From: Streptomyces sp. NBC_00461
GTDB taxonomy: Bacteria; Actinomycetota; Actinomycetes; Streptomycetales; Streptomycetaceae
Assembly (NCBI RefSeq): GCF_036013935.1
Contig: NZ_CP107902.1
Span: forward strand, 8,961,001-9,025,000
Length of the DNA: 64,000 nucleotides
Direction of reading: 5' to 3'
Shown here: positions 52,180 to 63,158 of the stretch, piece after piece
How the letters are laid out: every line of letters begins with the position of its first letter
How positions within the stretch are numbered: the stretch's first letter is position 1
Notes under the pieces: model-generated
The model's database searches: none
What the model was told of the DNA's origin: nothing
Seen by the model: only the letters and a program-made list of their open reading frames with translations
Program-made: the position numbers and the translations under genes

Positions 52180-54270
52180 ATGCCCCCGGACCGCTCCGAC
52201 CGCTGGCAACAACACAACATCACCTTCGGCGACCGCGAGAGCGCCCAGCGCGCCATCGTCGAACGCATCGCCCCTGTCCTCCTCGCCGCCGAAAGGGACG
52301 GGCAGCTCACCGGCTGGTGGTTCATGAACAAGCAGCCCTGGCCGCTGCGGTACCGCGCGGACGAGCCTTCACCCGCCGTCGAAGCACTGCTGAGCGACCT
52401 CGTCCAGGACGGCACGGCCGTGTCATGGCTGCCCTACCTCTACGAACCCGAGACCCACGCCTTCGGCGGGACCCAGGCCATGGGCGTCGCCCACGACCTG
52501 TTCCACAAGGACAGCCGCCACCTGCTCACCTACCAACCAGGCCCGAGGCAGCTGGGACACCGGGAAACCACCGTGCTGCTGGCAAGCGTCATGATGCGGG
52601 CGGCCGGCCTGGACTGGTTCGAGCAGGGCGACGTATGGGTAAGGGTCGCCGCCCTCCGACCGACCAGCGGCCTTCTGCCCTCTGCGCGAGCCGCCGAACT
52701 GGCGCCCGCGATGCGGAAGCTGATGACGGTCGACGCCCAGAGCCTGTGCCGCCCGAACGGCCCGCTCGCCGAGCACAACGAGTGGGTCGCCTCGTTCGAG
52801 TGGGCGGGCACCGCGCTCGCCGACCTCGCAGGCCGAGGCGCCCTCACCCGCGGTCTGCGAGCCGTCATTGCCCACCACCTGATCTTTCACGCCAACCGCG
52901 CCGGTCTCCTCCGGGTCGACCAAAGCGCCATGTCCAACATCGCACGAGAGGTAATCATGGGAACGAGTGACAACACCGCGTCGACCGACGAGGCAACGTC
53001 CGAGGCGGCTAGCGTCAGGGCGGTGAATACCGACACGATCGCCACCCCCACGGCTGACGCCGAACGCCTCCGCAACGCCCTGGTCGACCAGCTTCGCGCG
53101 GACGGGCACGCCCGCACGACCGCAGTCGAGAAGGCGCTGCGGACTGTGCCCCGTCACGTGTTCGTGCCGGAGGCGTCGCTTGAAGACGCCTACGCCAACG
53201 CACCAGTGCACATCAAGTACGACACCGACGGTACATCGATCTCGTGCGCTTCCCAGCCGGGCGTCGTCGCCCTCATGCTGGACCAACTCGACGCCCAGCC
53301 CGGCGAGCGCATCCTCGAACTCGGCGCCGGCACCGGCTACAACGCCGCTCTCCTCGCCCACCTGGTCGGGGAGAGCGGGCACGTGACCACCCTCGATGTC
53401 GACGACGACCTTGTGGAGGGCGCTCGCGCACACCTGGCCGACGCCGGTCTCACCAACGTCGATGCCGTGACCCGCGACGGGGCCCTCGGCTACGCCGAAG
53501 GAGCACCGTACGACCGGATCATGGCCACCGTGGGCGCTCACGGCGTACCGCACGCCTGGATGCAACAACTCACCCCCGGCGGCCGGCTCCTCGTCCCCCA
53601 GCGCCTGAAGGGCACCGTCTCCCGGTCCATCGCCTACGAGCGGCGCGACGGTCGATGGGTGTCTCTCGGTAGCGAGATGAACACCTTCATGCCGCTCCGG
53701 CGGGGCATCGCCGACGACGACCGCCGCGTCATCCCGCTCAGCACAGACGGCACCGTCCGGCTTCAGGCCCCCGCCGGGCAGAACATCGACGCCGATGCCC
53801 TCGCCGGAGTCCTGGACCAGCCGCGCACCGAGGAGTGGACTGGCATGATGGTCCGCGCCATGGAATCGCCGGAGTGGATGGAACTTTTCGTCACCTGTTC
53901 CCTTCCCTCCGGCCTCATCCGGATGTTGTTCCCCCAGAACGCCAAGGGCACTCTGCTCACGGAGGACCCCTACCCCTCGTCGACCGCGGCCGTCGACAAG
54001 GGCGCCGTCACCTACCTGGCGCGACGCGTGTCGGAGAAGAAGACCCCCGAGGGCGACAAGCTCTGGGAGTTCGGCGTCATCGGCCACGGCCCCGGCAGCG
54101 ACGAACTCGCCACGAAGGTCGCCGACGCCATCCGCACCTGGGACCGCGAATACCGCGGCCGCGAGGCCACGTTCGAAATCCAGCCCCTCGACGCCCCCGC
54201 CATCGAGCAGCGCCCCGGACTCTTCGCTCTCGACACCCCGCTGAACCGCATCGTCGTCGACTGGCGGTGA
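52180..54270 (+). CDS. FxLD-system fusion: SpaB_C-like domain + isoaspartyl-type methyltransferase
   Basis: 696 aa. Residues 1 to about 255 form a thiopeptide-type SpaB_C-like domain (WQQHNITFGD, GWWFMNKQPWPLRYR, WLPYLYEPETHAFGG). Residues about 290-500 are a PCMT Rossmann methyltransferase: VPRHVFVPEASLEDAYANAP, SCASQPGVVALML, motif I ILELGAGTGYNAAL near 378. The last 195 residues are specific to this group. LanSA enzymes methylate a ring Asp of class I lanthipeptides, leading to succinimide/isoAsp. The N-terminal domain may bring an extra elimination or substrate-binding step. Confidence 0.9.
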   Translation: MPPDRSDRWQQHNITFGDRESAQRAIVERIAPVLLAAERDGQLTGWWFMNKQPWPLRYRADEPSPAVEALLSDLVQDGTAVSWLPYLYEPETHAFGGTQAMGVAHDLFHKDSRHLLTYQPGPRQLGHRETTVLLASVMMRAAGLDWFEQGDVWVRVAALRPTSGLLPSARAAELAPAMRKLMTVDAQSLCRPNGPLAEHNEWVASFEWAGTALADLAGRGALTRGLRAVIAHHLIFHANRAGLLRVDQSAMSNIAREVIMGTSDNTASTDEATSEAASVRAVNTDTIATPTADAERLRNALVDQLRADGHARTTAVEKALRTVPRHVFVPEASLEDAYANAPVHIKYDTDGTSISCASQPGVVALMLDQLDAQPGERILELGAGTGYNAALLAHLVGESGHVTTLDVDDDLVEGARAHLADAGLTNVDAVTRDGALGYAEGAPYDRIMATVGAHGVPHAWMQQLTPGGRLLVPQRLKGTVSRSIAYERRDGRWVSLGSEMNTFMPLRRGIADDDRRVIPLSTDGTVRLQAPAGQNIDADALAGVLDQPRTEEWTGMMVRAMESPEWMELFVTCSLPSGLIRMLFPQNAKGTLLTEDPYPSSTAAVDKGAVTYLARRVSEKKTPEGDKLWEFGVIGHGPGSDELATKVADAIRTWDREYRGREATFEIQPLDAPAIEQRPGLFALDTPLNRIVVDWR

Positions 54271-54286
54271 CGCCCCTTGCGTAGCG

Positions 54287-54323
54287 GACGGTGCCCGCCG
54301 GTGTACGGCTGGCGGGCACCGTC
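54287..54323 (+). terminator. Hairpin after the FxLD methyltransferase gene
   Basis: GACGGTGCCCGCC (54287-54299) pairs perfectly over 13 bp with GGCGGGCACCGTC (54311-54323), 11-nt loop, no U tract. Same design as the hairpin after the precursor. Confidence 0.65.
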
Positions 54324-54357
54324 GCCCCAGCACTTCTCACTCACGCCCGGGGAACTC

Positions 54358-55482
54358 ATGGACCCGCACGGACCCATAGCCCAGCGCTTTCCGCTCGTCG
54401 CCCGATTCCGGCCCGCCTGTCTTCCCCTGCCCGAACGCGTGGGCGGCCTTGTCGACCTCGCCGAGACGGTGGTGGAGAAGGGCGACCAAGGGCTCGCATC
54501 CGCCGTCTACAACCAGGCCGCGCTCATCGCCTCCGATCTCGGCCTGCCCGATCTCGCCCGCGAGATGTGTCACCAGCACGCCGCCGCCTACCTCGACGCG
54601 TGCCCCCTGCCCGGCATGAGCGCAATCCGGGGACTGGAACCGGTCGTCAACCTCGCCCGCCTCCAGATCCGCGCCGGCCACACCGACGAGGGACGCCAAC
54701 ACCTACTCGACCTGTACAAGGCCGTCGAGGCAGGCACAGCTGCCCGGTTCGAGGGCGTCGCCGTACCGGCGGACCTCACTGCGACCGACGAGGACCGCCA
54801 CGAGGTCCGCGCGTGGCTGTGGCGCGTGCTCCTCGCTGATGGGACCCGCACGCTTACCGCCAAGGGACGTTGGGCGGAGGCTCTGAGACACCTCGAGACT
54901 CACTGCGGCGTAGGCAAACGGATGCTCGACGGACGCCAAGTTGCCATACTTACTGCCCTCGTTGCAGGTGACACGGCACGGGCAGCTGTTCTCCTTGCTG
55001 AAACGATGCCCGGCGATCCGTGGGAGCAGGCCATCACGGCAGGCTTGACCGCCCTGTGCCGCCGCGGCGCCGAGCTGCCGGTCGAAGACCAACTGGCGGC
55101 GCTGGCGACCACCTATCTGGAGTGGCCGGCCGAACCTGGGATGACCGTCTTCGACACTCGGCTTGGCCTTACCGTCCTCGACGCGATCGGTTCCGCCGAG
55201 GCTCCTACAGCCCACCGCGTCGTCGAGGACCTCCACCGCAGGACGGCCGCCGCCGAAGACGGCTACGCGGCCCGCGAGAACCTGGCGCACCCTCTGTTCA
55301 CCTCGATCGCCACGGACAGGCAAACCCAGGACTGCCGCGCTCTCGTGCATGCCTGCGCCCTCGGGACAGGGACCATCCCGGACGAACTGCAAGAACAGCT
55401 GACGTCGGCTCTAAGCGCCAGCGACATCGTGATCCGGGACAGCCTTGCGCGCCCCTCCAATTCCGGGCGTACAACCCGGTGA
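54358..55482 (+). CDS. Helical-repeat accessory protein of the FxLD locus
   Basis: 374 aa. Alpha-helical with TPR-like pairs throughout (GLASAVYNQAALIASDLGLP, LARLQIRAGHTDEGRQHLLD, GRWAEALRHLETHC, ARAAVLLAETMPGDP). No enzymatic motif. ATG 54358 chosen: earlier start lacks ribosome-binding site and lies in the hairpin. Last gene of the plus-strand set; possible scaffold or immunity-related protein, but no evidence decides. Confidence 0.75.
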   Translation: MDPHGPIAQRFPLVARFRPACLPLPERVGGLVDLAETVVEKGDQGLASAVYNQAALIASDLGLPDLAREMCHQHAAAYLDACPLPGMSAIRGLEPVVNLARLQIRAGHTDEGRQHLLDLYKAVEAGTAARFEGVAVPADLTATDEDRHEVRAWLWRVLLADGTRTLTAKGRWAEALRHLETHCGVGKRMLDGRQVAILTALVAGDTARAAVLLAETMPGDPWEQAITAGLTALCRRGAELPVEDQLAALATTYLEWPAEPGMTVFDTRLGLTVLDAIGSAEAPTAHRVVEDLHRRTAAAEDGYAARENLAHPLFTSIATDRQTQDCRALVHACALGTGTIPDELQEQLTSALSASDIVIRDSLARPSNSGRTTR

Positions 55483-56693
55483 TCTGCATGAGTGATCAGC
55501 CAGGCACCCTCTTCCCTCAGGCAGTCGTGCGCGACCGGGATGTGTGCCCACCTCGGTCAGCTGATCACTGCAGTGCAGCAACGGCACTGGACCATCGGCG
55601 TCGCACGCATCGGTGACCGTCCGAGAAGTCGGCCGGATCCACGGCGGGGATCATCAAGGGGCGAGTGGGGCTGTGTGACGAGGCTCCGGCATTCGCCTAC
55701 GGCAGACGAGAAAATGGCCCACGGGACTGGAACCCCGTCCGCGATCATGTCAACGTACAACGACCCGGAAACACCAGGTCAGCCGTAGGGAGCGGCATTG
55801 AACGTCGGTCTGCAAAAGGGGCTGGCCGCTATGGCAGTACGCATCCCGCGCTGCTCGGTCTCACGACCGCGTCCCGCTCCGAGGAGGCCCACCTGTCGAG
55901 TCACACCTTCCAATTCGCCCTCATCACGCGCCCTGTCCCGCTCGACGCCGCGAACGCCTGGACTGCTCCGGAGGCGGAGGCTTTGGCGCCATTTCCAAGG
56001 CGCTGCCTCTCTGTGTCTGCACGCCAGGATCTTTTGGCGAGGATCTGCTGTAACGCGGACCCCGTCGTGGCCGAGAGGCCCTTACGTACATCGCTGCGCA
56101 CCGCAGCTCCGCAACGCGCCACGGCGCCTCGGTTGTTGGCGCTGTGAGGTCGTAGGCCGTGACCTCGATCGGTTCACCGGAGGCAGGCTGCCCGTGCTCG
56201 TCATGGATGGCGCACCTTCGCCCTCCGCTCGTACCGCCTGGCCTCGTGACCGAGGCGGAAAGGGCGCGATGAGCAGACCTTCGTAGTGCAGGGCGATACA
56301 TAGCAGAAGATCCCCGGTTACCGAAACCGGGGATCTTCCAGAGCATTGGTGGTGTTCGCATTCGGCTGTGCTTGGCGGTGGAGCCGTGGCGGACGCAGTT
56401 GGCAGAGTCGTACGCATCCGAGAGGAGATATTGAGTGGCTGTTGCCAGCTGCTGCTACATCAATGACCAAGCTTTCATGCCCACGGCCACTGTTGCTCGC
56501 TACGCAAGGTCTCCTTCCGGACCGCTCGCTTGTGCGCCGAAAGAAAATCATCCGTTGTATCGATGTGTGATACCTGGCTGTGTCTCGTCGTCTGATCCGG
56601 GACGGCGGCCGTGCAGAAATGGGATCTCTGCTGCATACGATGCATGCCTGGCTTTCCGGCATGAAGCCTTTCTTAATGTGAAGGTGATATTGC
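55483..56693. other. 1.2-kb region without recognised gene, upstream of xis/int
   Basis: Several weak open frames (for example plus strand near 55830-56146 reading FQFALITRPVPLDAANAW) have no motif, start or ribosome-binding site I can support. GC falls in 56.3-56.9 kb, and a clear terminator lies at 56306. Probably regulatory and degenerate sequence. Confidence 0.5.
56306..56338. terminator. Strong hairpin upstream of xis
   Basis: GAAGATCCCCGGTT (56306-56319) pairs perfectly over 14 bp with AACCGGGGATCTTC (56325-56338), 5-nt loop. No clear gene precedes it on the plus strand. Confidence 0.7.
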
Positions 56694-56891
56694 ATGGCTC
56701 GTCCTCCGGCGCTGAAGCTCACCGAGGTTCTCGCGGAGATTCGTATGAGTCCGTCGGCGTTCTACCGAATGCGCGCTCGCGGGCAGGCGCCCCGCATGAT
56801 CAAGTTGCCCAATGGTGAACTCCGGTGTCGTCGTGCTGACCTGGATGCCTGGTGGGACATGTGCGAGAGAGATACTGATAATTGGCGATGA
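56694..56891 (+). CDS. Excisionase-like HTH protein (Xis)
   Basis: 65 aa. TEVLAEIRMSPSAFYRMRAR and RMIKLPNGELRCRRADLDAW are the winged-helix of AlpA/Xis-type proteins used by actinomycete integrative elements. ATGA overlap with the integrase (56888-56891). Recombination directionality and probably self-regulation. Confidence 0.85.
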   Translation: MARPPALKLTEVLAEIRMSPSAFYRMRARGQAPRMIKLPNGELRCRRADLDAWWDMCERDTDNWR

Positions 56892-58276
56892 GTTACAATG
56901 TCCGTTTCTGGGACATACGGGAGCGCCCCGATCGGCGCAAGCCGTTTATGGTCCGGTGGACGGTCAACGGGCGCGAAAAATCAGAGTCATTCATGACCGT
57001 CGGGCTCGCCGACAGCAGGCGGTCAAAGCTGATGACCGCGGCGCGCGATGGTGAGCCCTTCGATGAGCGCACAGGGCTGCCAGCGTCCGAGCTGCGAGCT
57101 ATCAAGCAGCGGACGACATGGTATGACCTTGCGCACGAATACCTCGACCAGCGTTGGGACCGCACGCCGGGAAACACCCGCCGCACACTGGCCGACGCAT
57201 TCGCCACCATCACGCCTGCCCTTGTGCGTTCTGGCGTGACCTATCCGGAGCCGCGGGTGCTGCGGCGAGCGTTGTACTCCTGGGCGTTCAACAAGAAGGC
57301 GTGGGAGAAAGAGCCAGTTGAGGACTGGCGGCAGGCGCTGGACTGGATGAAGCGGAACTCCCTGCCTGTCAGCGCTCTCGCGGAAGCCGATGTGCTGCGA
57401 CGGGCACTGGACGCCCTGTGCCTCAAGCTGGACGGCAAAGAGGCTGCGGCCAAGACGGCACGGCGCAAGCGGGCTGCGTTCAACGAAGTCCTCAACATCG
57501 CTGTGGAGAAAGGTTACTTCACGGAGAATCCCCTCAACGGGCTCAGGTGGCACGCTCCAGCGGTCAACGAGGAAGTGGACCCGGCTGCCGTTCCTAATCC
57601 CGCCCAGATTGCCCGGCTGCTCACGGCGGTTGCCCAACAGCGCGGGCGCGGCCCTCACCTGGAGGCCTTCTTCGGCTGCATGTACTACGCGGCGATGCGG
57701 CCTGCGGAGGTCATCCATCTCCGGCTCGAACAGTGCCATCTGCCCGAGACCGGCTGGGGGATGCTCAACCTGTCGGGTGGCGTCGTCACATCAGGCAAAG
57801 AGTGGACGGACGGCGGTTCGGTGCACGAGGTGCACTCCCTCAAGCGCCGCGCGGCTACCGCGACCCGGCCTGTGCCCATCCCGCCGCAGTTCGTACGCAT
57901 GCTCCGCGGACACATCGAACGCTTCGGTGTGGCGCCGGACGGCCGACTGTTCCGGAACCAGGCCGGCAACTACGTGGACGCAGCTGCGTACGGCACAACG
58001 TGGGCGCGGGCACGGAAGTACGTCCTGACCCGTACAGAACTCGCCTCCAAGCTGGCAAAGCGGCCCTACGATCTCCGGCACGCCGGGATCTCGTTCTGGC
58101 TGTACTCCGGTGTGGACCCCGCCGAGTGCGCTCGTCGCGCGGGCCAAAGCATTGAGGTCCTCTTCCGCCACTACGCCAAATTCCTGGACGGCGTCCGAGA
58201 ACAGGCCAACCGCCTCATCGAGCAGTCCATGCAGGAGTGGGACCGCGTCAGCCAGGGCGCGGAGTCTGAAGGGTGA
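56888..58276 (+). CDS. Tyrosine integrase of an integrative element
   Basis: 462 aa. N-terminal AP2-like arm region, core-binding domain and catalytic residues: Arg in YAAMRPAEVIHLRL, His/Arg in YDLRHAG (HxxR), and Tyr in VLFRHYAKFLDG; full length. ATG 56888 is coupled to xis; TTG 56882 is an alternative. Typical of actinomycete integrative elements that insert in tRNA genes, but no tRNA or att duplicate was found nearby. Ends 162 bp before the aldehyde dehydrogenase gene. Confidence 0.9.
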   Translation: MSYNVRFWDIRERPDRRKPFMVRWTVNGREKSESFMTVGLADSRRSKLMTAARDGEPFDERTGLPASELRAIKQRTTWYDLAHEYLDQRWDRTPGNTRRTLADAFATITPALVRSGVTYPEPRVLRRALYSWAFNKKAWEKEPVEDWRQALDWMKRNSLPVSALAEADVLRRALDALCLKLDGKEAAAKTARRKRAAFNEVLNIAVEKGYFTENPLNGLRWHAPAVNEEVDPAAVPNPAQIARLLTAVAQQRGRGPHLEAFFGCMYYAAMRPAEVIHLRLEQCHLPETGWGMLNLSGGVVTSGKEWTDGGSVHEVHSLKRRAATATRPVPIPPQFVRMLRGHIERFGVAPDGRLFRNQAGNYVDAAAYGTTWARARKYVLTRTELASKLAKRPYDLRHAGISFWLYSGVDPAECARRAGQSIEVLFRHYAKFLDGVREQANRLIEQSMQEWDRVSQGAESEG

Positions 58277-58388
58277 GTCGGGATTTGGTCCGTGACTGGT
58301 CCGGAAGCACTGGTCAGGAGCGGGACAGCAGTGGGAGGAACTGGGAGTTATGGCGTAAGTCGGTCCTTGCCCCGGACGGGTCGAGAGG

Positions 58389-58430
58389 AAGGCGCCTGAC
58401 GGGCAAAAGCCCAGGTCAGGCGCCTTTTTT
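58389..58430. terminator. Bidirectional terminator between int and aldehyde dehydrogenase
   Basis: AAGGCGCCTGAC (58389-58400) pairs perfectly with GTCAGGCGCCTT (58415-58426), followed on the plus strand by TTTTTT. It serves convergent int and ALDH transcripts. Confidence 0.85.
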
Positions 58431-58437
58431 CGTGCCT

Positions 58438-59961
<1,524 letters not shown>

Positions 59962-60074
59962 GCTGGCCTGCCTCCTTCGAAGCGCTGCCCGCCGTTGGGC
60001 AGCTCCCGTCGGGAGGCTAGGGAAGGCGACGTTGCAACCACGTTGCGTGAATGCCGGGACGGGCCGCGTGCTCT

Positions 60075-61406
60075 CTACGCCGGCGCGCCTCGTCGCCGAC
60101 CTGCGGCGGCGGGCCAGTCGGCCGGTGCCGCCAACTCGCCCTCCAGCGCGGTCAGGCGTGCCCGGACGGCCGCTGTCGGGCGCACCGCAGCGAGTGCCCG
60201 CCATACGTCGAGGTCGTCCTCGCCCCACGGCGTGTGCGCCCAGTCGGCCAGCAGGTCGGGATCGCGGCGGGCGATCAGCGCCGTACGGAGGCCGTCGGCG
60301 AGGCGGTGCCTGAGCCGCACCACCGCCGGGGCCTGGGAACCCGGCAGCAACGGCCCCGCGTACGCCGTCGCGGCACCCGTGACCGCACCGCTCTCCAATC
60401 GCCGCTCCACGACAGCGACATCGCACTCGACGGGAACCGTCAGCCGGTAGGGCCGCGAGGACAGCAGACCCGGACCCAGCACCCTGCGCAGCCTGGCCAG
60501 TTCGGCGCGCAACGTCACCGGCGTCACCGACTCGTCCTCGTACAGCGCGCACAGCAGCTCGTCGCCGGTCAGCCCCTCGGGGTGACGCGCGAGCAGCACG
60601 AGGATCTCGCTGTGCCGGCGGCTGAGCCTGACCCTGCGCCCGCCGCACAGAAGCTGTGCCTCGTCCCGGCCCAGCGCCGTCAGCTCGGGCGTGTCGGCGG
60701 CGGGCCGCTCCGGGACGAGCAGCGCCAGCTGGGACTCGGCGGCCCGGGCGACCGCCTGTACGAAGCCCAGACTGTGCGGATGCGCGAGCCCGTCTCCGCC
60801 GGTGATGTCCACGGCACCGAGCACCCGCCCGGTGCGCGGATCGTGCACCGGAGCCGCCGCGCACGTCCACGGCTGCACGCGCCGGGCGAAATGCTCGGCC
60901 GCGAAGACCTGCACGGGCCGGTCGACGGCGACCGCGGTCCCCGGCGCGTTGGTCCCCATCGCCGTCTCCGCCCACCGGGCACCCGGCACGAAGTTCATCC
61001 GCCCCGCATGCCGCCGGGTCGCCGGATGCCCTTCGACCCACAGCAGTCTGCCGTGCGCGTCGCACACCGCCAGCAGATGCTCCCCGTCGGCAGCGAACGT
61101 CCCCATCAGCTCACGGAACAACGGCATCACCCGCGCCAGCGGATGCTCGGCCCGGTAGGCGCCGAGGTCACCGTCCGCGAGGTCCACACTCGCCGTGCCG
61201 TCGGGCCCCACGCCGGCCCGTGCGGAACGCCGCCACGACTCGGCCACCACCGAACGCACCGGCCGGGCCACCGTGCCCGCCTCGGTGAACGTCTCGTGCG
61301 CGCGACGCAGCATCCGCGCGTGCTCGGCAGGATCGGCCCCCGGCTCAAGGGCCACCCACGGATCGGTCAACCCGGCCTCCCCGGAAGGTGATGCGGCTGG
61401 GGACAT
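60075..61406 (-). CDS. GAF-domain transcriptional regulator (AcoR-like without sigma-54 domain)
   Basis: 443 aa from ATG 61406 (GGAG 5 nt upstream; GTG 61433 is an alternative). [10 protein letters not shown] and the GAF region ([40 protein letters not shown]) match the sensor of AcoR-type activators; the AAA domain is replaced by a C-terminal winged-helix/BTAD-like region ([33 protein letters not shown]). Likely activates the adjacent aldehyde dehydrogenase gene. Confidence 0.85.
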   Translation of the reverse strand: MSPAASPSGEAGLTDPWVALEPGADPAEHARMLRRAHETFTEAGTVARPVRSVVAESWRRSARAGVGPDGTASVDLADGDLGAYRAEHPLARVMPLFRELMGTFAADGEHLLAVCDAHGRLLWVEGHPATRRHAGRMNFVPGARWAETAMGTNAPGTAVAVDRPVQVFAAEHFARRVQPWTCAAAPVHDPRTGRVLGAVDITGGDGLAHPHSLGFVQAVARAAESQLALLVPERPAADTPELTALGRDEAQLLCGGRRVRLSRRHSEILVLLARHPEGLTGDELLCALYEDESVTPVTLRAELARLRRVLGPGLLSSRPYRLTVPVECDVAVVERRLESGAVTGAATAYAGPLLPGSQAPAVVRLRHRLADGLRTALIARRDPDLLADWAHTPWGEDDLDVWRALAAVRPTAAVRARLTALEGELAAPADWPAAAGRRRGAPA

Positions 61407-61490
61407 CGTCACTCCGGGTACGCCTACGGACAACCGTTTCGACCACGGTGACCCGAATGACGGTGCTGCCCTCGCGGTCGGCGGAAGAGG

Positions 61491-62090
61491 TCAGGCGAAG
61501 TTGACGAGTCTGATGTAGCGCGTCCAGTCCCAGTTGGGCCCGGGGTCGGTGTGGTCCGTGCCGGGCACCTCGTAGTGTCCGATGATGTGTGCCCGGTCCC
61601 TCGGGAGGCCGAATCTGGTGCAGATCGCCGCCGTGAGTCTCGCCGACTGTTCGTACAGTGCGTCGGTGAAGTAGGCGGGCCGGTCGACCCAGCCCTCGTG
61701 CTCGATGCCGATGCTGCGCGTGTTGTAGTCCCAGTTGCCCGCGTGCCAGGCGACGTCGGCCTCCCGGACGCACTGCGCGACATGTCCGTCGGCCGAGCGC
61801 ACCAGGTAGTGCGCGGACACCTGCTTCCGCGGGTTCTGGAAGATGGAGAGTGTGTCGGGGTAGGTCTCCTGTGTGACGTGGATGATCACGCGGTCTACGG
61901 GATAGGCCGTGGGGCGGTTCGACACCGTGTAGTTGGAGGTGGTCGCCGGCTGCCACTCGGCGGACGGGTAGTCGACCGCCTGGGCCCGCGCACCGGCCGG
62001 CGGGTCGGGAAGCAGCGTGTACGGGACGGCAGCGAGGGCTGCACCCTTTAAGAACCGTCGCCTGGTGGTGCCCGGTCTTGCCCGTTCCAT
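61491..62090 (-). CDS. Tat-exported N-acetylmuramoyl-L-alanine amidase
   Basis: 199 aa. Twin-arginine signal RRRFLKGAALAAVP (residues 10-23) with a likely cleavage near ARA-QA (35-38). Amidase_2 zinc site: His71 in VIIHVT, His180 and Asp182 in TDHTDPG, with SIGIEHEG between. Secreted peptidoglycan or muropeptide amidase. Monocistronic. Confidence 0.88.
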   Translation of the reverse strand: MERARPGTTRRRFLKGAALAAVPYTLLPDPPAGARAQAVDYPSAEWQPATTSNYTVSNRPTAYPVDRVIIHVTQETYPDTLSIFQNPRKQVSAHYLVRSADGHVAQCVREADVAWHAGNWDYNTRSIGIEHEGWVDRPAYFTDALYEQSARLTAAICTRFGLPRDRAHIIGHYEVPGTDHTDPGPNWDWTRYIRLVNFA

Positions 62091-62144
62091 GAAGCCGCGC
62101 CTTTCGGTCAGTGGGTGTGGCTCAGCTCGATCCGCGGGTGGGGC

Positions 62145-63158
62145 TCAGCCCTGCAGGGTCGCCGCGACCTCCCGCAGGTGCGTGTGCACCCCACGGTGAG
62201 TCTCGCGCGCGGGCAGCCACTGTTTGCGGATCTTGGCCACGCACGTGTAGTTGGTGTCGCACACGTTGGCCAACGGTGACTCGACCGCCTGGGTCGCGAA
62301 CTGGTACGCGTCCAGCTCGCTGAAGCCGTAGTCGCGCACCAGCCAATGCACCAGGTCGAGCTGGGATATCCGGAACGCGTCCTCCAACGGGCGTGCCGAT
62401 CCCGTCGAGATGATGTGCGTGTCCGACTCGATGCGCGGCCATGGTGTGGCGAGCCCCTTGAGCAACTCGACGATCGCCACGGTGTTCATCGCGCACTCGA
62501 CGGCGACGCCACAGGTCTCGCCCTCACCCTGCCGGGCGTGTCCGTCGCCCAGGCTGAGCAGCGCGCCCTCCACGTTCACCCCGAGGTAGCAGGTGACGCC
62601 GGCCCGCATCTCGGGCGTGTCCATGTTGCCGCCGTGCGCGTCGGGCACCAGGGCCGAGCGGACCTCGAGATTGGCAGGGGCCACCCCCACGGTGCCGTGC
62701 ATGGGGTCCATGGGCAGCTCGGCCTCGATGTCGCTGTCATGGGCCCGGAACAGCGCCGTGCGTCGGGTCCGGTCGAGCTGCCAGATCCACACGGTCTCCG
62801 GCAGCGGTGGCTGCAGTGTGGCCGTGGTGTGTGTGGAGGTGAGCGCGCCGAACAGGGGGACCGTGGTGGACGCGGCCCAGTCACGCGCCGGTTCGACCGA
62901 CACGAAGTGCACCGCGACCGTGTCACCCGGTTCGGCGCCTTCGACGTGGAAGGGGCCGGTCTGCGGATTGAGGAAGGGGAACTCGCATACCTCGGACACC
63001 AGGTCCTTCTCGGACCGCACCCGCCCGGCGAAGCAGTCCTCCGTGTACACGTCGAGGACCGTGCCGGGCGCGATGCGCGCCACGGGGGGTGCCCCGCCGA
63101 AGGTCCAGGCGTACTCGTTCGGTTCGGGCCGGACGGTCAGGATCCGGGGGTCGCTCAT
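62145..63158 (-). CDS. Acetamidase/formamidase family amidohydrolase
   Basis: 337 aa. FmdA_AmdA family: EPNEYAWTFG, VEPGDT-type EGAEPGDTVAVHF, the metal-site segment DAHGGNMDT and SLGDGHARQGEGET, and C-terminal YGFSELDAYQFA. Hydrolyses short amides to ammonia and acid. ATG 63158 overlaps the transporter stop (TGA 63155-63157), so uptake and hydrolysis are coupled. Confidence 0.9.
   Translation of the reverse strand: MSDPRILTVRPEPNEYAWTFGGAPPVARIAPGTVLDVYTEDCFAGRVRSEKDLVSEVCEFPFLNPQTGPFHVEGAEPGDTVAVHFVSVEPARDWAASTTVPLFGALTSTHTTATLQPPLPETVWIWQLDRTRRTALFRAHDSDIEAELPMDPMHGTVGVAPANLEVRSALVPDAHGGNMDTPEMRAGVTCYLGVNVEGALLSLGDGHARQGEGETCGVAVECAMNTVAIVELLKGLATPWPRIESDTHIISTGSARPLEDAFRISQLDLVHWLVRDYGFSELDAYQFATQAVESPLANVCDTNYTCVAKIRKQWLPARETHRGVHTHLREVAATLQG

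Noticed and set aside
55690..55745. tRNA T-arm-like sequence on the minus strand (ACGGG-GTTCCAGT-CCCGT)
   Set aside because: Loop has 8 nt, the purine at position 57 is missing, and no acceptor, D or anticodon arm can be folded around it.
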